Notes under the pieces: generated by a model
What the model was told of the DNA's origin: nothing
Seen by the model: the letters and a program-made list of their open reading frames with translations, nothing else
The model's database searches: none
Origin: Litoditis marina
Lineage: Eukaryota; Nematoda; Chromadorea; Rhabditida; Rhabditidae
Direction: 5' to 3'
Assembly: GCA_964036275.1 (NCBI GenBank)
Contig: OZ038438.1
Location: 930,001-994,000, forward strand
DNA length: 64,000 nt
In this document: positions 1 to 12,100 of the stretch, in pieces
How the letters are laid out: every line of letters begins with the position of its first letter
How positions within the stretch are numbered: position 1 is the first letter of the stretch
Position numbers and translations under genes: made by a program

Positions 1-1661
1 CATAACTCCCATTCGAATACTGGTCATTGCTCTGAAATCGAAAACAATAATGCTCGAGGCTGGCATACTTGAACACATCCTATATTGTAATCGCGGTATC
101 ACACATGAGACCTCTACAACATCTGCTAATACACAGTTTACCTATACAGCAGTCGTAGGTAATATACTTTTTTTCGAAAGAAATTTCGACAAAGAAGTCA
201 CTGAATGAAGTCATCGCACTCAACCTGTACACACCTGCATATTTAAACACGTACTTCACAATATATTAAGAAAACGAACATATATAAAGAAAACACCAAC
301 TTGCTGAGACACTGTTCAAACTTGGCAATATATGCTGCAGATTCCTTGTACTCGGGATGTTGTTTCAGGAAAGACAGGCACTCATCGATCGTTGCCAACA
401 AACTGGTGAACGTTTGACCAGTTACTGACAGCTTGCTAGTATTGCTCAACTTCTGAAAACAAGAAGAAGGAGTGAAGACACGAATAAAGCGGTCCCGAAT
501 CACAAACAAAAATCTGAAGCATTATAACTTAATACATATACCAGTAGGGTCCACACATTTCTCAATAGGAGCCCATGTTAGTTTGAATCACGTCACAGTG
601 TTTAACTTCGCATTCGAAATGAAGCGTTTTCATTGGTTTGTTATCATTAGGAAAGACATACCTTCATCACGGCGTCTGCCTGCATGAAGAAATGTAGATT
701 GGTCTTGATCTGTTCGGCGCCAGCAGCTAGAGCCGTCTGATGGGCGAGCGCCCGGTCGCAGGCGTCGTGCAACGAGGAGGTACGAGCCGTCACCCCATTG
801 TACACCACTCGCAGTTCTCCCATTGTCTGGATTTAATTCAAGTCAAATAGTCCAGATACAAACAATCGAGTACATGAACGATTTCTAAAACGGACGCTAT
901 ATAAAACTGTCAGTAGAATACAACGGGAGAATTTTATACGTTATATAAGACTAGTTCATCAATTCTGCTATCGGATGATATCTGCTCACATCTGTACAAT
1001 TCTTCATGCGTTCCTTTAGAAGGCGTAATCGATACATATTTGATCGGAGAGCAACTACATCGGGCGTCTCTTGTCTTTCCGTGAGAGGAAGCTCCCGATC
1101 ATGTGCTTCGCGTAGTGCAGCAGAGAGGGAGCTGGCCAACAGAGAATCACCCAGCTGAGTTGATTGATCGTCTGCAAGAATGAGAACTGGGCATACAGAT
1201 GGCACGCGTGTTATTTAAGGTTTAAAATGTTCTGATGCTATTCAATTTTAATCGTTCTTACGATAAAGCGGCCGCCGCGTGCAACGTGGCGTAATGGAAG
1301 TCGACCTCTTGTAAAATTCTAAAAGTAGCTCTAGTTTCTCTCTTCTCGAACAGAAGAGCAATCTGACAATCTTTCTCGTATTCTAAGGCCCCAGTTGGTT
1401 CGAAAACAGAAAAAAGGAAGCCAATTGCCCAAATAATTTGAATGACAAGGTGAATTTTGATTTATAATGAACATTGATACAATTTTACCTCTGTTCGTGA
1501 ACGACGTGTCCGTTTCCAAACCAAAAACTACCCAAATGAAAATGTGGAACCACAACTGTACCTGTGTCTTTGTTTGTGTCCAAAGTCGAAGGTAACCCGA
1601 ACCCAGCTGCTTTTCCAGCTAAGAGTTCAACTGTTTTCAACTGCAGCTGCTCCAATTCCAT
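1..1661 (-). CDS. COG3: COG3, conserved oligomeric Golgi complex subunit 3 (5' part, continues past left edge)
   Basis: Five exons were joined on the minus strand: 1562-1661, 990-1171, 662-826, 301-452 and 1-31. The phases agree and give 210 residues with no stop; the rest of the gene lies left of the window. The match to COG3 rests on a block containing SLHDACDRALAHQT followed by EQIKTNLHFF, then ECLSFLKQHPEYKESAAYI and KFEQCLSKAM, which correspond in order to the conserved Sec34/COG3 N-terminal region. COG3 is part of lobe A of the COG complex, which tethers retrograde vesicles at the cis-Golgi. The first two exons are divergent and were placed by phase alone. The start was chosen at the first ATG after a strong acceptor (TTTTCCAG) ending five bases upstream, which looks like a trans-splice site. 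The gene sits about 500 bases downstream of the TRAP-alpha poly(A) signal on the same strand. Confidence 0.8.
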
Positions 1662-1680
1662 GAAAGCTGGAAAACAAAAT
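1662..1680 (-). promoter_or_regulatory. Probable trans-splice acceptor of COG3
   Basis: On the minus strand a T-rich tract ending TTTTCCAG stops five bases before the COG3 ATG. No upstream coding exon is seen in phase. A 5'UTR intron is the alternative reading. Confidence 0.5.
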
Positions 1681-2173
1681 TATATCATAAATAGCCAGTC
1701 GGTATGCAACCAGATATTTGCGAATCTTCTAATAGGAGACAGCTGTCGAGCTGTCAGAAAAAGTAAAAATTCTTTTCGAAAACAAGAATATTTTGGTGGC
1801 TGTTTCGATGGTTTGTTTGGTTGGCATGAAAAGAAAAGCATCGCATCAAGTAGATTGTTCTCAAATAATTCGGGTTTTGACGTGAAGAGATTTTCCAGGA
1901 AAAGAATTATTGTGAAGTGCAAGAAAGTCTTAAATTTGTGACACCCCCGGACTCGAGAATGGGTTAGACACAACCCTTGATGTACAAGATTGATATGGTT
2001 TCATTAAAGAAATGTAGATATAAACATCAACGATCAGAATTTACTTACACTTCCAAGAAAGAATTTGCTTCTACCAATCTCCCAAGCCAGTTTTTACATT
2101 TTGTTGAACTCTCGAATAATAGGCTGGCCGATTTATACGGTTCACAGAACATATTGCACGTTGGAAAATAATC

Positions 2174-2179
2174 TTTATT
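2174..2179 (-). terminator. Poly(A) signal of TRAP-alpha
   Basis: A minus-strand AATAAA lies about 230 bases beyond the TRAP-alpha stop codon and is the first such hexamer after it. Confidence 0.55.
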
Positions 2180-2405
2180 ATCTCGAGTAGAATAAAGATC
2201 ACGACATCGCACAACAAAGAAACAATAAATTAAATAATTTACAACACGAGTAGCCTAGTTGACAACCGGCCTCGGAAAAGCGCAAATCACGCAAGTTACG
2301 AATAAAACACGTAAAATTTCCAAAGACAAAATATACACCAGTGTATCGGGTAACAGAGTGGGTTAGAAAAACATAAGGCAACTAAAAACTATGAAACGGA
2401 ATAAT

Positions 2406-5054
2406 TTACTCTGCCTTCTTTGCCTTACGTGGCCGGGGAGAGCCAGGCTTGGGCGACTTTTTCTCATTTTGCTTGATAATATCTCTGGGAATCCATTCGT
2501 AGTCAACATCGGCGTTGTTGGTTGTTCCTTGCTCAACCACTTGACGTTTTCTCTGGATTCCAGTCTTACGGGAGAGCTGAAATAATAATGAAAATAATAA
2601 TAGATATATTATTTGCGTTTTACTTTTATTGTCGGAATAAACGAGAAAAAAGTAGAAATACGTAAAAGTTGTGAATAATACTGATTAGAAAGTAGAAACG
2701 ATATTTCAAAGTGCCAAAAGCGATAACAAACAAGAAAAAGCGCCGTTCCGACCCGACTGTGATTTCTAAAGCAAGTGATCACCTTGTTCAAGAAATGTTG
2801 TCCTGTGAGCAAGAGAAGAATGACGAGTCCTCCGAAAACTAGGTACAAGAAGCCGGTCTCGGTGTTGAAACCAGACTCGTCCTCGACAATGGTGATCGTC
2901 TCGTTGAAAACATTGTTCACGTAGTAGCGGCCCTCCTGAAAACAGTCATCGTTTACATGAGAAACGGCATAATAAAATTTACCCTAAGGAGAACATAACA
3001 GAAAACTATGTATCAAACAAATTATGACAACTTTTTTTATATAAAAAGACAAAACTCGTGTGTGAACTGACCGAATCTTCATAGTGAAGGTTGACGACGA
3101 GACCGAGAGGACGTCCAGCGAAGCTCTCGTGGGCGAAGAATCCATAATCAAGGGTAACCTCCTCCTTAGGGGCAACTCGACGATTGTACTGGCTGGCTGT
3201 GAACTGAAATAAGAACATCAGAAAATATGTGTATGACGCAGTTCATCGCTCAAGTTCTACTTGAAACAAATCACTCAAAAAAATGATTGAATCAATTGGA
3301 AAATCGTAACTCACGTTCTGAATGTAGTAGTTGAAATCCATGGGATAACGGAACGAAGTTTCAGATTGCTTGACGATGAAGTCTTTCTCTCCTCTGTTCT
3401 GGAAACCGATCAAGAACTTGACTGGTTTACCTCCGTACAGCTCTGCAAACAATTAAACATAGTATGAATGAACTGGAAGCTTACTCTACTTTCACAATTA
3501 CTAATTACTTACAATTACTTAACGCTTCAAGCTCAAAGCCATCTATATATCCAGTTTCAGCGCGAAATGAGAACGCGGGACCGCTCATAGAGAACGAAAT
3601 TAAAAGTACAGAACAACCCGAAATGAAGGTTCACAGCGTACTATATTCCTCAATTGGGACTACGCCACGTAAAGCAGGGGAATTCACGAAGAAATATGTA
3701 TGTTGAAAGAATAATAGGAGGGATACTACCCCCATCAATGAAAATGAAAGATCATGGGAAAAGAATAGTAGAAAGCTGGTTTTTGAACCTCTACCCGCCA
3801 AACAAACAGGATACGTACTATGGATCACACAATTTTAACGAGAAGTCAAAGTAGTTTTTCGGGCGTGTTAAATTCTCAAAATAAATAAAATTATCCAAAT
3901 AAAAAAATTTCTCCTTTCCGTTCCCTACCAACTATTACTATAAACGTTATTATTACAAACACAACGAGAAGTTCATCAAAAAATGTTTTTAATATATCAA
4001 ACGTATCAAAGAAGTTTTATCTGTATACAGCTAGCAACACAATTTTTTTTTAAATCTTAAGCAGATATTTTGCTGGTTTTCTCGAAATAATGCATGAAAA
4101 ATGTGAAATTACTTGATTACATTTCAGCTTTAGTTTGAAGCTATAACATCTAAAGCAAACAGCATATACCTACAGCGTGCCACGACGTGGCAGAAATACA
4201 CCAGCAAATAAATAGTACATCTTAATGAAATTTAAAATAAAAACTTTATGAGAATCAAACACAGAAAACACAACTAACCTTTCAGAGCATTGGCGTCAGC
4301 AGGTTGAGTGAAGACAAAAGAAACAGACGCATCGGGAGAAGGACCGACAGTGTCATCATCGTCTCCTCTGGGAATCTCATCATTCACCTCACCGTCCACA
4401 TCGTCAGCATAGACAACACCTGTAAATGGAGTGACTGGAGATGTAAATAGAGTAAAGAACAAATAACACTTCCAACCTTTGGAATCGTTATTTGAGTTAT
4501 CTAAAAATCGGAGAAAATGCCGATCCTAGGGGCCGCAGACTAAAGGATTACCGAAAATGCTATCAAACCAGCTAAATGATTTTCAAACCTCACAGGAAAC
4601 TTTAAACTATGTACGAAAATGGAAACCGTTCATCACACATCCGAAAGAGGCACCGAGAAAGACGTGAACAATGATATTTTAAGGCAAGCGAATAATGCGT
4701 TATGAATAAAACTAAATAATTGAAAGTTGATGCCTTGTGTAGAAAAAATGTTGTACTATAATGTATTTTCGGGAACATTGACTTTTTACCCCCCACCTTT
4801 ATGAATTGGTATTGCGTTTGGGGAATTGTAGTTTGACCCCCCCCCACCGGGGGGTGATAATTCAATTTATCACTTGCAATACAAAAGTTTGAGGGTGGGG
4901 GGTAAAAAGTAAACATTCACTTTTTACTAGTAATCTGACATTTAAAATTACATAAAATTGAGATAATTCACGGTATGAATATTAAATATTGTAACAACAT
5001 ACCGGTAGCCAAAAGGAAAACGCCGAAAACAGCGAGAAGGAGCTTCCCAGACAT
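2406..5054 (-). CDS. SSR1: Translocon-associated protein subunit alpha (TRAP-alpha, signal sequence receptor alpha)
   Basis: Six exons (5003-5054, 4279-4419, 3315-3442, 3072-3203, 2783-2935, 2406-2576) join in phase to a complete 258-residue protein, close to the usual size of the family. TRAP-alpha is a single-pass ER membrane glycoprotein that associates with Sec61 and helps translocate secretory proteins. The N-terminus is a signal peptide (residues 1-22, LLLAVFGVFLLA core). An acidic luminal stretch rich in Asp and Glu follows, then a beta-sandwich region with FVFTQP, VKFLIGFQNRGE and ASQYNRRVAPKEEVTLDYGF. Two N-glycosylation sequons (NFT and NET) lie in the luminal part. A membrane helix (FLYLVFGGLVILLLL) precedes a basic cytosolic tail with DYEWIPRDIIKQ. 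The start is the only ATG before the signal peptide and lies six bases after a TCTTGCAG acceptor. All introns have GT-AG ends. Confidence 0.95.
4781..4910. repeat. Fold-back (hairpin) element in intron 1 of TRAP-alpha
   Basis: The arms at 4781-4798 and 4892-4910 are inverted copies of ACTTTTTACCCCCCACC. Inside them is a second small palindrome (CCCCCACCGGGGGGTG, about 4841-4856) and another pair built from GTGATAA and TTATCAC. The whole unit can fold into one imperfect stem, which suggests a small non-autonomous hairpin transposon. No coding capacity is present. Confidence 0.6.
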
Positions 5055-5070
5055 AATACCCTGCAAGATT
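5055..5070 (-). promoter_or_regulatory. Probable trans-splice acceptor of TRAP-alpha
   Basis: The minus strand reads TCTTGCAG, then six bases, then the ATG. A spliced-leader acceptor would leave a six-base leader. A 5'UTR intron would look the same in genomic sequence alone. Confidence 0.55.
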
Positions 5071-5721
5071 GAATATATTAATTGTACTTTATTAGTATTG
5101 ATTGTAATCAGAAACATACGGAATGTAGATACAACACGAAGAAACATCGAGCCAGTCGACGAAACGACTGGGATAAAATAATGAAGATAGATAAATTGGC
5201 GAACAGGTCCGAACAATCTATATCCCAGCTAGCATCGGAATACACCACAAACGAGACTCAGACTCTGGTACCGTAACCTCTCCCCAACTGCCGAACTGCA
5301 AGAATTCGTCGCAGGAGTTGTTTCTGTGTTTAGTCCTTTAACCGTTCTAGTGTGAAATGAGATAGCGAACGCCATATCCAGTCCTGGCACTTTGTAGCAA
5401 TTATCCCGTAACATTAATTTTGGAACAGACATTACCCGGCCACAATGAAGGAAAACGTGAAACACAGTCAATTGAAGTTTATTGCCAGTTCGAATTCGTT
5501 CGCATGCGTAATTAAGTTTCTATGAACGGAAACAGTCAAACATTTGTTCATTATGTTAGCAATTGAACATTTTCGGATACGATAAATATACACTTTTGTT
5601 TGTTGGGCACTACTCCCCCCCCCTAACATAATTAGGATGTTTTACAAGAAGTATCCTACCAGTGTCCAATATTTATTACGCAATCACCGCTTTAATTAAA
5701 CATGAATTGGTATTTTGAAAC

Positions 5722-5727
5722 TTTATT
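5722..5727 (-). terminator. Candidate poly(A) signal of RBBP6
   Basis: A minus-strand AATAAA followed by G lies about 450 bases past the RBBP6 stop. The region between 5070 and 6178 otherwise holds 3'UTR and spacer with no gene seen. Confidence 0.4.
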
Positions 5728-6178
5728 ATTAACATCAACACAACAGTACAGTATACAATGATAATCAAACTAGAACAACTATGCGAAATTATAAACTATT
5801 CATGGAATTTAAACAAACTCAAGATTACAATCACATTAGAACTTATTAATTATATATCGCAGACTTATATTAACACTCTTGAAACATAAAAATGTATGAA
5901 AACGGAAGGCCACCAGGAGGACAAAATAACCCGTCTGCTGGTAATCCGAAATGATTGAATGAGGATCACAAAGAAAGTGGCTTGAAATTATTGAAACGAG
6001 TGAGTGAGAGTGCAGCGCTCATCAAAAATAAGCATCTCGCATAGCCAATAAACGTTTGAAAGGTACGAGCACACTTTTGGTATTCGACATTAGCAACTGC
6101 GTGGGCAGAATGAAACACAAACGATACAACGTCGAAATCACCGGGAAACATGAAAATTACATCCATGTTGAGATTGAA

Positions 6179-9100
6179 CTACAAATTCAATGTTATTTTC
6201 TGCGATTTCAACATGGACTGCGGTGGGGAGAACGACTCACGGATTTGTTTCTCGTTAACAACAATCTGAAATTTTAACACTTCTGTAAACATTCAACAAG
6301 AATTCTGCCCAACGTTGGAAAAAATAATTTTAAATTAGGGAAGGTCGTAAATAAATTTGAGAAAAGGTTCGCCTTTGATTTCCTGGCATGTGATAAACAT
6401 GATGCGAATAAAGTGTTATAGTTATTATGTCGGCGTAAAATGATACAAGCCTTCTATAACGCCGACTTGAATCAAGAAACCCATGTTAACTCCGATGTTA
6501 GACTCTCCATTCGAAATCAATCCCGAGAGCACGTTCGGAAAGTTTACTATTCTCCAAGTCCTGCTTTCTTTGAACCTCGGCATTGTTGTGTATATGGAAA
6601 GTTTACTTTTTGTTATCATTACTATTTGTGCTCGTAATGTTTCAGACTACAAGAAGAGTAAAATTGAAAAGGAGAAAGGTTTGAAAAAACTGATACTGGA
6701 TGTAACATGAATATTACCTTCACTTTCTCCTCTTCCAAGTCGGTCTTAGCTTCTTTTGAAGCAGTTGGAGGGTTATTCCGAGGCTTTTTATCTCTAGAAG
6801 ACACAGTCACGGAGTCGTCCTTCTGTATCTGAAAAAAAACGGTTCAAAGTCGAGAAAGTAACAATAAATCGTAATAGTGGACAACTTATTAAACATACAT
6901 TCTCACAATATGAAACTTCACACTTAACTTTCATGATAGAGATGGAAAAGGTCAAATACACCAAAACAAAAACTAAGCCAGTCGAACATAGGAAAACCTT
7001 ACTCGTTCAGGTAGTCGGGGTTTATCTTCGACAACCTTCTCCTTCGTCTCTTCACATTTGGATTCGACTTTCTCTACCCTTTCTGATATCTGTTCTCCGT
7101 CTCGATCCTTGCTCCTCCTCGTTTTCTTTTCTTTCTTCTCTTTTCTCCGCTCCTGTAAATGCAAAAGTCAAAATATCTGAGTTACGTAACGTAAATTGGT
7201 CTGAAAATGCCCTGCCCTCCATAGCTTTATATCGTTAGTAGGCGTTCGCTCTACTAACGATAACTGATAACTAACGATCTCATTGAAGAAAAACCTGATC
7301 ATATTTCACTCACCCGACGGTCAGATTCGTCTTCGGCATCTTTTTCCTTCTTGCTCTTCTTTTCCTTCTTATGCTTTTTCCGTTTCTTCTCCTTGTGATG
7401 AGAGCTTCTTTCTTCATCTGTTCTCTCGTGCCTCAAAGAATAGCAAACTTATTATGACATTTGAAATACATGGAGACAGCCAGGCATGAACATTTCAGAT
7501 TCATACATCTGAATACTTTTGAAACAAGTTGGTTCTTCTCGGCTTACAAATTCGAAATAAATCTGGGATTCCGTAAATAAACTTCGATATATTTCCAGAA
7601 TCCAGGCTGTTTGTGTTGGAGAAATAGGAACAACAACTGCGTGATCGGTAATCAAAGGAAGCATAAGCAATTAAAGCAATTACTTACTTGTGTTTGTGAT
7701 GTTTCTTGTGTTTTTTGCTCTTCTTCTTGGGACTTTCTGACACACTCTCTTTCGCCTCAACAACTTCTTCTGTCGTCTTCATCTCTTCTTCACATGGTTG
7801 GGGGGACTGGGATAGGGACGCGGCTTGCGCGGGCGACTCGTTCTCTGCTTCACTTGTACGCCCATTCTCTCCGTCCATGTGAGAGGATTGAGGTTGAGAT
7901 GACTCCGACACATCTCCGCCCTTAACCAGACAGTTACATCAAAATCAAGTAAAAACCACGCACGCCACACAAGTGTTGATAATCAATTATTCAACATTTG
8001 AAGGTCTGGTATCCCGTTGTTTGTGAATAAATATTGTCTGATTTTTTTTGCTTTCGACAGAACGTTGACCTGCATTGAGTGCCACGTTACCAGCTACAAA
8101 ATTCTCAGTGTTTGAAACAGAGGGAAACGGACAACTAACCTTTTCGGATCTTTCGGGCTGAGTTTGCACATCGTCCACGTCTTGATTTTCAGCATCACCG
8201 TTATCCAGTAATGTGCTGTCCTTGTCACTGACGGAGTCCATTGCTTCCAGCTAGAGAATATTTGTATAAGAGCTTCAGAGAGCAACAAAATCAGAAAAGG
8301 AATTTGCGAATACCTGATTCGGTTTCAAATAGGTCGTTAAAAACTTAAAGCCGAAGAGGATATGTCAAAGGTTGAATGAAGAATCTTCACCCGCTCCGCC
8401 TCTTTGAGGGCATCGTCTATAGCAGCTTCATCGTCTTCCTGACCAGACACTCTGCTATCATCCATTTTCCGTTTTCTTCGCTCGCTCCGCTCTCCCACGG
8501 CTCGCTCTCGCCGATCTTTTCGTTTTCGTTCCTCTCGTCTATCTCTGTCATCCGTTCTTACCTACATAAATATGATCATTATACACCTATTTGTACGCTG
8601 TTAATATCATACTGTTGATAACAAATAACCCCCAAGAAGAATTGGACCCAATCCCTTGATAATCAATCGAGAATCGACCGTCTCTAAGCAGCGAATATTA
8701 TCAAAAAGAACTTTTCGTCGGTAGAGTAATTGAACAACAAAACATTTGATTATACGGACGCTAGAGAAAATACTCAGAAAAATAAACATTCGTACTTACA
8801 TTTGATTGATATCGCTGAGGTTCACGTGTTCGGCTATAGTTGTGACCTGGCCGCCTGCAAAATGTTCACAATTGACACTTTGAAAAAATAGTTGACGTGG
8901 TGTTCATTTTCACCCGATATCTGAAGTAATTTTTCAAATAAAAATCAATACTATTCCAGGATGAATGTTACTCTTACAAATTATAGTCACTCAAAGAACG
9001 ATTTTTTCTGCTCATCATGGAAAATGAAAGTTGACGTATTTCAATCGGAATTGGCTTTCATTGCAAATAATAGTCACACAGTATAAGTGTGTTACATATT

Positions 9101-12100
9101 TCATTGGCGGATTAGTAGGATTCAAAACGAATATTTTTATCCGTTTCACACATTCGTAACCTGGTTTTAACTAGGGTGAAGCACAAAATGCCAAAGTGTG
9201 AAAAACTTCGAGCACATTACGTCCAAAATCTAGCCGACAAGCGCATGAAATAGACTATATTGGTTTGATGCCCGTAAAGCTTCAGATTCCAATAATCCAC
9301 CTCGCTTATATGTAATGTCATTGTATTATTGACTACCTTTCCCGCTGGTTGGTGGAGCGGGTGGTGCTGTGTCGCTCTCTGTGATCTCTCTGCCGTCGTT
9401 CCTCATATCGATCGTCTGCCCCCTCGGGCCTTCGTCGACTGCCCCTGCGAGACTCCTTCTCCACGCGACGCCGACTCCGCTCCCCGTGAGAAGAACTCGA
9501 ACTAGATGACGACGACGAACGACTGCGGCTCCTTCAAAACTAACTGTTCCAATGCATTCTTCATGTCAACTTCAAAGAGAAACATCTTATTAGCATCGAG
9601 TTCAATGAAAACCAACAAAATTTCAATGTAATTCATTCTCGATAGCGAAGTAAAAGATAATGCAAAGATTTAGTATTCAAGCTGTTTGAATCTTCGAATG
9701 CAGTGGACATTCAAAAGCGACTGGCTGAAAAGTATATTTAATATATATATTAATTTGACTTACCGCTTCTTCTTACGAGGTGGACGTTGTTTTTCATTCC
9801 TATTCAAGAACGAGTTCCAAATATCCAGGAACTGCGGGCCCGAGGGAACAGCCGCCTGCGGAGGAGGGCGGTTGAATCTGAAATGAAACCGGTACGAATC
9901 GGAAAGAGAGAGAGGGTGGAGCGAATTGAGACAATTCACGAATAAAATACAACGAATCAGAAAGATAGCAGAGCAAAGTAAAACTATTTACAATCAAAAA
10001 CAAACTTACACTGGCTGAGCCATTACCGGAGGCATTTGTAGACCAACGCCCGGTATGGGTGGCAATGGAAGAGGGGTATATTCGGCTAATCCTGAAGAAA
10101 ACAATTACATCCATTATATCACAATATGATTGTTACTTGCCTCCAAAATACAACTACAATTTTTTAAATCATATACGCGTTTATGTTGAAACACCTTTCC
10201 ACTTTGAAAATATGCGTATTGAATTTATTCAATTAAGATAAGAAGAGAACATTACAGGTATGGGTTGTAATCCGATGCAACCGATCACTGCTAAATCGTA
10301 CACTTATCTGGGTGAGTCGGCCTATGTAACTTGGCAGAATGACAAGAAATGAAAAAACAAGCTTGAAAACAATTTATGAAATTTGAAGGATTCTGAGACG
10401 AAACGAGAAATGGGGTAATTCGCAGGTAGTTTTCGGTAAACGATAAATCATCAATCAAGCAAGTAGCGAAAACTCACCAGACTGCTGAGCAGTAGGTGCT
10501 GCCTCTGAAACAGGAGCCATTCCGGCAACAGGACCCAATGATTGGCCGATGGCCATAGATGCCAAGTTCGGAGGAGGTTGAGAGAACACAGCCTGAATTA
10601 GCATGGTGTGATTCAAACTCACCGGAAAATTGCACTGTAGTCTATATTTCACTGCATTGGAGAAGCAACCCGGTTACATCGCAAAGCAACCAATAGTTGC
10701 TTACAAAATCAACCTGATTGCTTCCTGATTGCATGTGTAAACCGGCGATTCGAACACTAGAAGAACATTGGAAATATACCGGCAGTAGAGGGGGTTGAAC
10801 AAGTGGGTCGGAAGTGGATGCAGACGCTGCAACTGCGGCGGATGCCTCAAGACTTGTTCCTGTCTGAAATTAGCCGTTGCAAGATATGAACAACCACGTC
10901 TACATATACACTAACTTAACACATTTCACGTCAAAACTAACATTATCCACAGCGGATGGTGGAGCAGTCAAAGGAGGCGACGCCGTGCTGGGAACTGAAG
11001 TTGTTGGTTGAAGACCAATTCTGGAATGAAACGTTATCAGGAGGAGCACGCGAATCCCTGTTATGTTTCTAATCCAGACAGGATTGACCACGCTGTGCTC
11101 GGTTCCCATTGAGTGCAGATAACGCTGGTGGACGAGATCAACAGACCATCTTTGTCTAATGCCATTATTTTTTTTTCGTGAAAAGAACCGATCAGGCTGC
11201 AACTATTCTTGATCAAAACAAATCATGCGTATGGTTTTTTTCTCATATTAAAGCAGGACGATTATGTGGACCAATCCGTGTCAACGGTCCTTTAAACTGC
11301 AATTGAAAAATGTATTGCAGTTTAAAGGACTGAATCGTTGCGATTGGACCCCATAATCGTTCTTCTTTAAGGCCGACGTAAAAAAGGACAAACTGATTTT
11401 TAGTTGCTAAGAACTTTTGGGCGATCTCGCCATATGAACAATACGTTATATCAAAAGTGGGTGGTAGGTGGCAATAAGATAAAGGATCGATACCGAATAT
11501 GGAAAGTACCTGATCCGTTTAGCTTCCTGAGCTTCAGCAGACGAAGATCCCGCAGACTGCCAGTTCTGTACCGCTTGTCTAACCATTCGATTGGGTACAA
11601 TAGCATCAAGAGCTAGCTAAAAGTGAGACAAATTAACCATGGCCAGGTAAACGAAGAGCAAGGAACATGGTGCAAACCAACTAGGACGACACAATGCCGT
11701 CTCATTTAGTTCAAACAACATATTTTCAACTTTAAACAAGTTTGTCTCTGTGAAATATTAACATACATATTATAAAAATGACCGTTTCGGAGAGGTTATT
11801 ACAGACATAGAGGGATCAAGCTGGTCTACGCTAAGTTAAAACAACTCGACGCACATCATTATCTTGGTTCTGTTTCGGTGAAATAGCGCAGTTGAATTCT
11901 ACTAAGTGCGTGACATAAATACATCTTAAAGTCTGCAGTTCAGTACACGTTCCTAATCCCCCCCCCCCCCCCCCCCCTCGCTAGAAAACTCGTAGTCATC
12001 CGGTATTTTTCCATTGTGGTTGTAACTGTACATCAACGAAATAACTGTGTTTACCTGAGTCTGTGTGCACTTCTCTCCCGGACAGTGACGATCTTCTGAT